A stretch of DNA of 23,124 nt from Chara braunii (lineage: Eukaryota; Streptophyta; Charophyceae; Charales; Characeae). The notes beneath the pieces were generated by a model that had not been told where the DNA came from, did not search any database, and worked only from the letters and a program-made list of their open reading frames with translations. Shown here piece by piece: positions 18,475 through 23,124 of the stretch. The position numbers and the translations under genes were made by a program. Where the stretch lies: positions 2,009,343 to 2,032,466 of the forward strand of contig BFEA01000105.1 in the NCBI GenBank assembly GCA_003427395.1, given 5' to 3'. Numbering within the stretch: position 1 is the first letter of the stretch; the number at the start of each line of letters is the position of its first letter.

Positions 18475-19192
18475 GGTTAACCAGCCCCCCAATTTTCACC
18501 TCAATTTATAAGAAAACAATAAGGCCATTTTAAGCAAACTTTATACCGATGTATAGAGTGCACTTCTTACTAACATATTATAAAAACAAAACAAAAAAAC
18601 AAAAATTAAAAACATATAAAACAGCAAGCCAAAAGTGCATTTTCATGAAATTTTGGCAAAAAAACTATCATCAAATTTTCACAATTTTCACCACTTTTCA
18701 CAACACAAATTCTAATACTCCAAATGACATCAAATTTGACACACAAAAAGCTTGTCCACCGACCCCCCATTTTTCACCTCAATTTATAAGAAAACCATAC
18801 GGCTATTTTAAGCAAACTTCATACCGATGTATAGAGTGCACTTCTTACTAACATATTATAAAAACAAAACAAAAAAACAAAAAATAAAAACATATAAAAC
18901 AGCAAGCCAAAAGTGCATTTTCATGAAATTTTGGCAAAAAAACTATCATCAAATTTTCACAATTTTCAAAAACTATCATCAAATTTTCACAATTTTCACC
19001 ACTCTTCACAACACAAATTCTAATACTCCAAATGACATAAAATTTGACACACAGAAAGCTTGTCCAAATAAAAAAACAGGCAAAAACAAAAAATCCAAAA
19101 AAACACAAAAAAATCCTAAATTCAGGATCATTCAGGATCATTCATCGTTACCTAGGCCCGAAAAGTGGGGGTCCCTGTTAACCACTTATGTC
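18465..19192 (+). mobile_element. TIR element family, copy B (long form)
   Basis: The element runs from GAGAAGAGGTTAACC to GTTAACCACTTATG. The inverted termini are GGTTAAC followed by C-rich blocks and TTTTC. Both ends match copy A (10642-10797, inverted) and copy C (22588-22782). The interior is A-rich and contains a tandem duplication. It codes for nothing recognisable; frames starting at 18549 and 18827 are the same repeat translated twice. Probably a non-autonomous DNA transposon; the class is unknown. Confidence 0.7.
18481..19066 (+). repeat. 278-bp tandem duplication inside copy B
   Basis: 18481-18758 is repeated at 18759-19066 with few differences and a 278-bp offset. The second unit also has an extra tandem copy of a 30-bp segment (18938-18967 and 18968-18997). 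Unit 1 begins at the element's left terminal block, so that block is duplicated internally. Confidence 0.88.
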
Positions 19193-20159
19193 CAACTCTT
19201 GATTTCGTTCTCTAGCCTATGCCAGCTGGCTACTCGTTCCTACGTGCGCACCTGTTTCTCAATATGGTAATCCACAACCAATCAGACACGGTAAGCCTAC
19301 TCCGCGATCTGCATGCAGGACAATGTCAAGGTTGCGGGCAACATAAAGGTACAGGCCCGGATCATGACCGCGGGCTGTGCAAATCTTCCACCCGGGAAAC
19401 CGATCGGGATCATGAGCGAGGCTCACGGCTACCGGGCGCTTCCCCACTACCCACCCACCGTGCAAGTGAGACTGACTTTGTTGCTGGAGCCCGGGCGGGT
19501 GCATCTGGATTTTGCCTGCCAACGAACTCTCCAGCATGCCACCAAGGCTACCAGATAAGCTCTTCCCCCCGCTTCCTTCCTCCTCCGTTCTCCTGATAAG
19601 CAACACATTCGTCAGCAGGCAAGCCCCCACCCTTGCGGCTGCTCCCACACTACTTTCGTTGGTAGGATGAGCAATGCCCCGGCCACAGGCGGGTTCCCAA
19701 GGTTGCTACTGCCCCACACCTCCTCCGTCGCTAGGATGGGCGGAATCGACTGCCTCTTTCGCCAGAAGGCAGGAAGATACACGTGGGCGCTGAGCATTCC
19801 CGCACGTTGTGGCTCTGTGGCCTCCCGCTTCTTCAAACGATCGGTTGGGTAGCGCCCCAGCCACCAGGTAAGTGTCTAACCCCCCTGTCTCTATCCCTCT
19901 ATCACCCCCTGACAAGAGCCTACGCTTCCGCTCACGCGCACGCCGTCAGGCAGGCGACCCTGCACTTGCGTGACTTGCAAAAAACACGCCAAATACCCTT
20001 GTAAGGGTATTTGGTACGACACCGGTACCCGCCAAGATACGCCAAGATACTTGGTGCCAATCGCATCCACCCCAACTCCCTTCATCCCAGTCTCACCCGT
20101 CCTTCCTAACTCCGTCATCGTAAAAAAATTTAGAGGAACGCTTCTCAGCAGGGGGTGAG
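19193..20159. other. No gene recognised; one strong palindrome
   Basis: About 970 bp of C-rich DNA. A near-perfect palindrome with 12-bp arms (CCAAATACCCTT, two bases, then its complement) lies at 19989-20014. Two loosely related segments around CACACTACTTTCGTTGGTAGG (19647 region) and CACACCTCCTCCGTCGCTAGG (19716 region) suggest an old duplication. Open frames have no recognisable motif. Confidence 0.5.
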
Positions 20160-20826
20160 CACCATCATCACCCCGAAGTTCCTTGCCCCCACAAGAACTC
20201 CAGTCTCCGTCCTCAAAGGGGTGAAATAGCACCACCCAACGCCAATCGCACCAGAGCTGACCCTCATCAGCCGGTACCCATCGGACAACCTAAACTACCC
20301 AACGCCAATCGCATCTGATAAGAGCTCCCCCTAGCCGGTACCCGTCAAGCAACCCTATTCCATCCCCCGCTCTGTCCTTGCAAAAAATCATTCTGTGCCG
20401 CTTCCCCCTACTTCAAAACAGATCCCCTAAAACCCTACAAGATACTTCAGTTGACAATCCTATGTTAATACCCTGACAAAACTCTGGCAGGGCACCATCA
20501 TCACCCTGAAATTCCTTGCCCCCACAAGAATTTCAGTCTCCGTCCTTCTAGAGATGAACCGGCACTACCTAACGCCAATCGCGCCAAAGCTCACTCTCAT
20601 CAACCGGTACCCATTGGACAACCTAAACTACCCAACGCCAATCACATATGATAAGACTTCCCTCTAAGCGGTACCCGTTAGAAAGCCCTATTCCATGCCC
20701 TCTCCGTCCTTGCAAAGAATCATTTGATGCCCTTTGCCCCCTACTTCAACACAAATCCCTCAAGACCCTACAAGATGCTCCACTTGACCATCCCATGGGG
20801 CCCCTGTTCAAAATTTTGGCGAAACT
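20160..20826. repeat. 333-bp tandem duplication
   Basis: CACCATCATCACCC begins at 20160 and again at 20493. The two units stay aligned through TTCCTTGCCCCCACAAGAA, AACGCCAATCGC, the GGTACCC words and the CCCTACAAGAT block, with moderate divergence. Within each unit CCCAACGCCAATC itself recurs. There is no coding content. Confidence 0.85.
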
Positions 20827-21950
20827 CTGACGAAAAGACATAGGTCAAATTTTGGATACAAGTTAAGTCTAACTTGGAAAATTCCTTAGTATAGAAGATT
20901 GAGAAATAAATCAACCATGATAGTTACTGTAGTGAAAAAAAAAAAAGATTATGGAAGAAACAATCATTAGAAAAGACCATTGGAAAAACAGATGCATGAA
21001 GATCCCGGCGAATTTCGTATTGGAATTGCAGAAGTTATGTTATGTTTGGTAAAAAACATTTAGAATTGCGAATCTATCAGAATCGCAATCTGATTCACGA
21101 CTTTCAAATTGGCAAATGTATTAGACACTTAGGAGGAGGAATATTGCAAAAGATTGTTTCATAATTATTTCAGAACGTAGAGAGAAAAAGAAAAACCATG
21201 TATGAGGAATTACAAATTGAAATCTCCATCAGAACCTTCACAATTGACAGTAAGACGTGAGAAAACACTCGAGAACAATCAAGAATCATGAATCGAGATC
21301 ATCAATGAGAAACCAAATTAGGAGATCAAGGGATTTTGGATAGGTATTAACAATCATTAGAGCATGGGCTAACCAATCGCCACCTAAGCAGATCAGCGAG
21401 TAACCTTCATCTCCCCTTCCTCGACAACACCTACTTACCTCCTTCCCCTCAAACCCTACCCCAGCGTCTTCGGGGAAAGAAGAACCCTTCCTCCCACTGC
21501 TAGCTACTAAGGCTCTGGGCACTGCTAACACCGAAAACATCGACGACATCTTCGATCCCTAAAAAGAATAAAAAACAGTGTGGCACCTCCTCACCAAACC
21601 TGTTGGTGAGTCACCACAGGGGGTTCAAAACCTCCAAAATATCCGTACTTATTTGTACTTACCCTGTTGTCGAAGAAGGGGAGAGACTCTTCCTACCGCC
21701 GTAGATCGTTCCTCATTTCAGTGATCATCACTGCTGCCGGATTGGTCATACCCTGCTGATGAAAGTACACATGGCCCCACTGAAGTCAAAACCTTCGTGA
21801 AATACAGCCGATCCAACGACAGTAGGCTCCGCTGTCCATTCACCACGCTTCTCCCTGTTGCACAACCTCGGAATATCCTGCGTCCCGACCCGATCACGAG
21901 ACAGAAGCCCCAGCAACCCAAGGTTTACTCCACTCGCCGTCCGCATCATC
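20827..21950. other. No gene recognised
   Basis: About 1.1 kb, AT-rich to about 21400 and then of mixed composition. No repeat, RNA gene or coding frame that I can support; the open frames are short and motif-free. Confidence 0.5.
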
Positions 21951-22016
21951 CGCTCCCGCCTTGCACTGCAGCGTTCGCCGCTCCCGCCTTGCACTGCAGC
22001 GTTCGCCGCTCCCGCA
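21951..22016. repeat. 28-bp tandem repeat, 2.4 copies
   Basis: CGCTCCCGCC starts units at 21951 and 21979, and a partial third unit starts at 22007. The first two copies are identical, so the duplication is recent or maintained. Confidence 0.9.
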
Positions 22017-22260
22017 GGCCAAAATCCGAGTACGGGCGGCGCAGCGCTCCCGGTCGCGCTGCGCCGCCGTCCACCATTGTTTCTAAATGTTTGTTATGGC
22101 TTATTTAAAGTTATTTTGGAGGTTTTCGAAGTTTAATACGTCAGCTTTCAAAACGAAAACTGAGTTGGAATTAATCGCTGGAGTAAAAGGATTCGCTCAC
22201 CTCTGGCCCCTACCCATTTTAGGTTTTGCTACCACCACCAGGATAGAGGGATATTGTCCA
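22017..22260. other. No feature recognised
   Basis: About 240 bp of unique-looking DNA before the tRNA-related segment. Confidence 0.5.
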
Positions 22261-22340
22261 GTTGATGTAGCTCAGTGGTTAGAGCACCGGTTGGAAATGC
22301 GCATTGTGGTATGAGGTTGCAGGTTCAAAATCCACAGCCT
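22261..22340 (+). mobile_element. tRNA-related segment, probable SINE head
   Basis: An intact pol III A box (TAGCTCAGTGGT, 22268-22279) sits in a perfect D-arm (GCTC paired with GAGC). About 43 bp later comes a near-consensus B box (GGTTCAAAATCC, 22322-22333). The anticodon and T arms do not pair, so it is not a working tRNA. It is best read as the head of a tRNA-derived SINE or as a tRNA pseudogene. Its 3' end is undefined. Confidence 0.65.
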
Positions 22341-22587
22341 CATGCATGGACACAGGCAGGGCGTTAGAATGACGCATGGCTGGACACACACCCGTTGGGC
22401 TGACACAAGGTAAGCTATTACAGACACCACTTGCACACCACCCAGGGGACTGCCCATGGTGTTCTATGTTGGGTCCTGGCCTATGAGGGTTTTGCCTGAT
22501 ACAGTTAGCAGTCAAATGAGAATGCAGGTACGGGTTTGTGGTTAGACTGCTCATGTGTGTTGGTTACCTTAGGCTCTGCTTTGGGGG
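22341..22587 (+). other. Possible SINE body, no gene
   Basis: About 250 bp between the tRNA-related head and TIR copy C. It may be the SINE body, but no tail or target-site duplication is clear. Confidence 0.35.
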
Positions 22588-22782
22588 GGGAGAGACGGTT
22601 AACGGAGACCCTAATTTTCAGACCAGTTGCCATGCCATTTATATGAAAACCAAAGGGTCATTTTAATCAAACTTGCCACCAATTCGTGGAGTGGAATAAA
22701 ATTTGACCCCGAAACCCTAATTTCAGTTTTGGACTCGTTACCCAGGGCCTGAAAATGGGGGTCCCCGTTAACCATTTGTGAT
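22588..22782 (+). mobile_element. TIR element family, copy C
   Basis: Inverted termini, GGTTAACGGAGACC (from 22597) and GGTCCCCGTTAACC (to 22773), extend to about 25 bp with two or three mismatches. The interior keeps the family order: an ATTTATA word, CATTTTAA.CAAACTT and GAGTG. The right end resembles copy B (GTTACC, AGGCC, GAAAA). It is more diverged from A and B than those are from each other. Confidence 0.7.
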
Positions 22783-22787
22783 ATCCG

Positions 22788-22906
22788 TGGGGAACCTGCA
22801 GTAGGGGATTGTCTTAAGGGATCCCGGTAGGAGCGGTGTTAGTAGACAGACTCTGGTGGAGGAAATCATTGGGGAACCTGCAGTAGGGGCTGTCTGAGGG
22901 GGATCC
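22788..22906. repeat. Direct repeat at 82-bp spacing
   Basis: TGGGGAACCTGCAGTAGGGG occurs at 22788 and 22870, each followed by a related CTGTCT/TTGTCTT and GGGATCC stretch. Confidence 0.8.
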
Positions 22907-23124
22907 TCCAAGATAGGATGGTCTGGGTCCCATAAATTAGTTGCTGACTGTAGATAGGTACCTGTAGTGGGTCCAGAAACCGACCTCTACGACACCCTGG
23001 ACTTAAACCACCAGTACTTGGCCCAGCTATCGGCCGCGGAAAAAAATAGAGTAGAAACGTTTCTAGTTGGATGAATTTGGGCGCTCCTGTAGTGGCCCGT
23101 ACGTTTCCTAAAATCACGTAGCGT
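22907..23124. other. No feature recognised
   Basis: About 220 bp to the end of the window with no supported feature. Confidence 0.5.

Noticed and set aside
18549-19270. Two similar frames beginning with the same residues
   Set aside because: They are one tandem duplication translated twice inside an A-rich TIR element.

Overview
The window looks like repeat-dominated nuclear DNA of a eukaryote. There are no operons, Shine-Dalgarno sites or compact genes. It holds two L1-like LINE retrotransposons, a tRNA-related SINE-like segment, terminal-inverted-repeat elements and at least five unrelated tandem arrays. The LINEs end in a CCHC zinc-binding domain of the zf-RVT type, which is common in plant L1 elements and also occurs in some fungi and algae. 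A plant, streptophyte alga or repeat-rich early-diverging fungus would all fit, and the sequence alone does not decide. I found no host protein gene that I can support.

Positions 1-8350 form one nested structure. An older minus-strand LINE (LINE-2, 5'-truncated, with a 668-codon open frame at 8332-6326) was split in its 3' untranslated region by a plus-strand LINE (LINE-1, 185-5947). A 20-bp target-site duplication (165-184 and 5948-5967, 18 of 20 identical) flanks LINE-1. The rest of LINE-2, with its poly(A) tail, lies at 1-184. LINE-1 encodes an APE-type endonuclease, a reverse transcriptase and a C-terminal zinc-knuckle region. It carries four stop codons and three frameshifts, all between 1895 and 3480.

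Positions 8350-13750 hold homopolymer tracts, a fold-back element (9056-9553) with a GC-rich minisatellite core, copy A of a TIR family (10642-10797), a degenerate short-repeat array (11140-11590), an AT-rich block (12000-12420) and GC-rich DNA without a recognisable gene. Positions 13750-16760 are a run of unrelated tandem arrays: 164-bp units (about four), 26-bp units arranged as 78-bp trimers (about 20 monomers), and about 122-bp units alternating between two types (five). Between the last two lies a pair of hairpin repeats with a compensatory base change.

Positions 17660-18474 are CpG-rich and full of inverted repeats, a candidate structured-RNA or recombination segment. TIR family copy B follows (18465-19192, with an internal 278-bp tandem duplication), then a 333-bp tandem duplication (20160-20826), a 28-bp repeat, the SINE-like tRNA-related segment (22261-22340), TIR copy C (22588-22782) and an 82-bp-spaced direct repeat. 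The best candidates for undescribed biology are the three-copy TIR family, the conserved 3'-tail stem-loop shared by two otherwise diverged LINEs, and the hairpin-dense CpG-rich segment.
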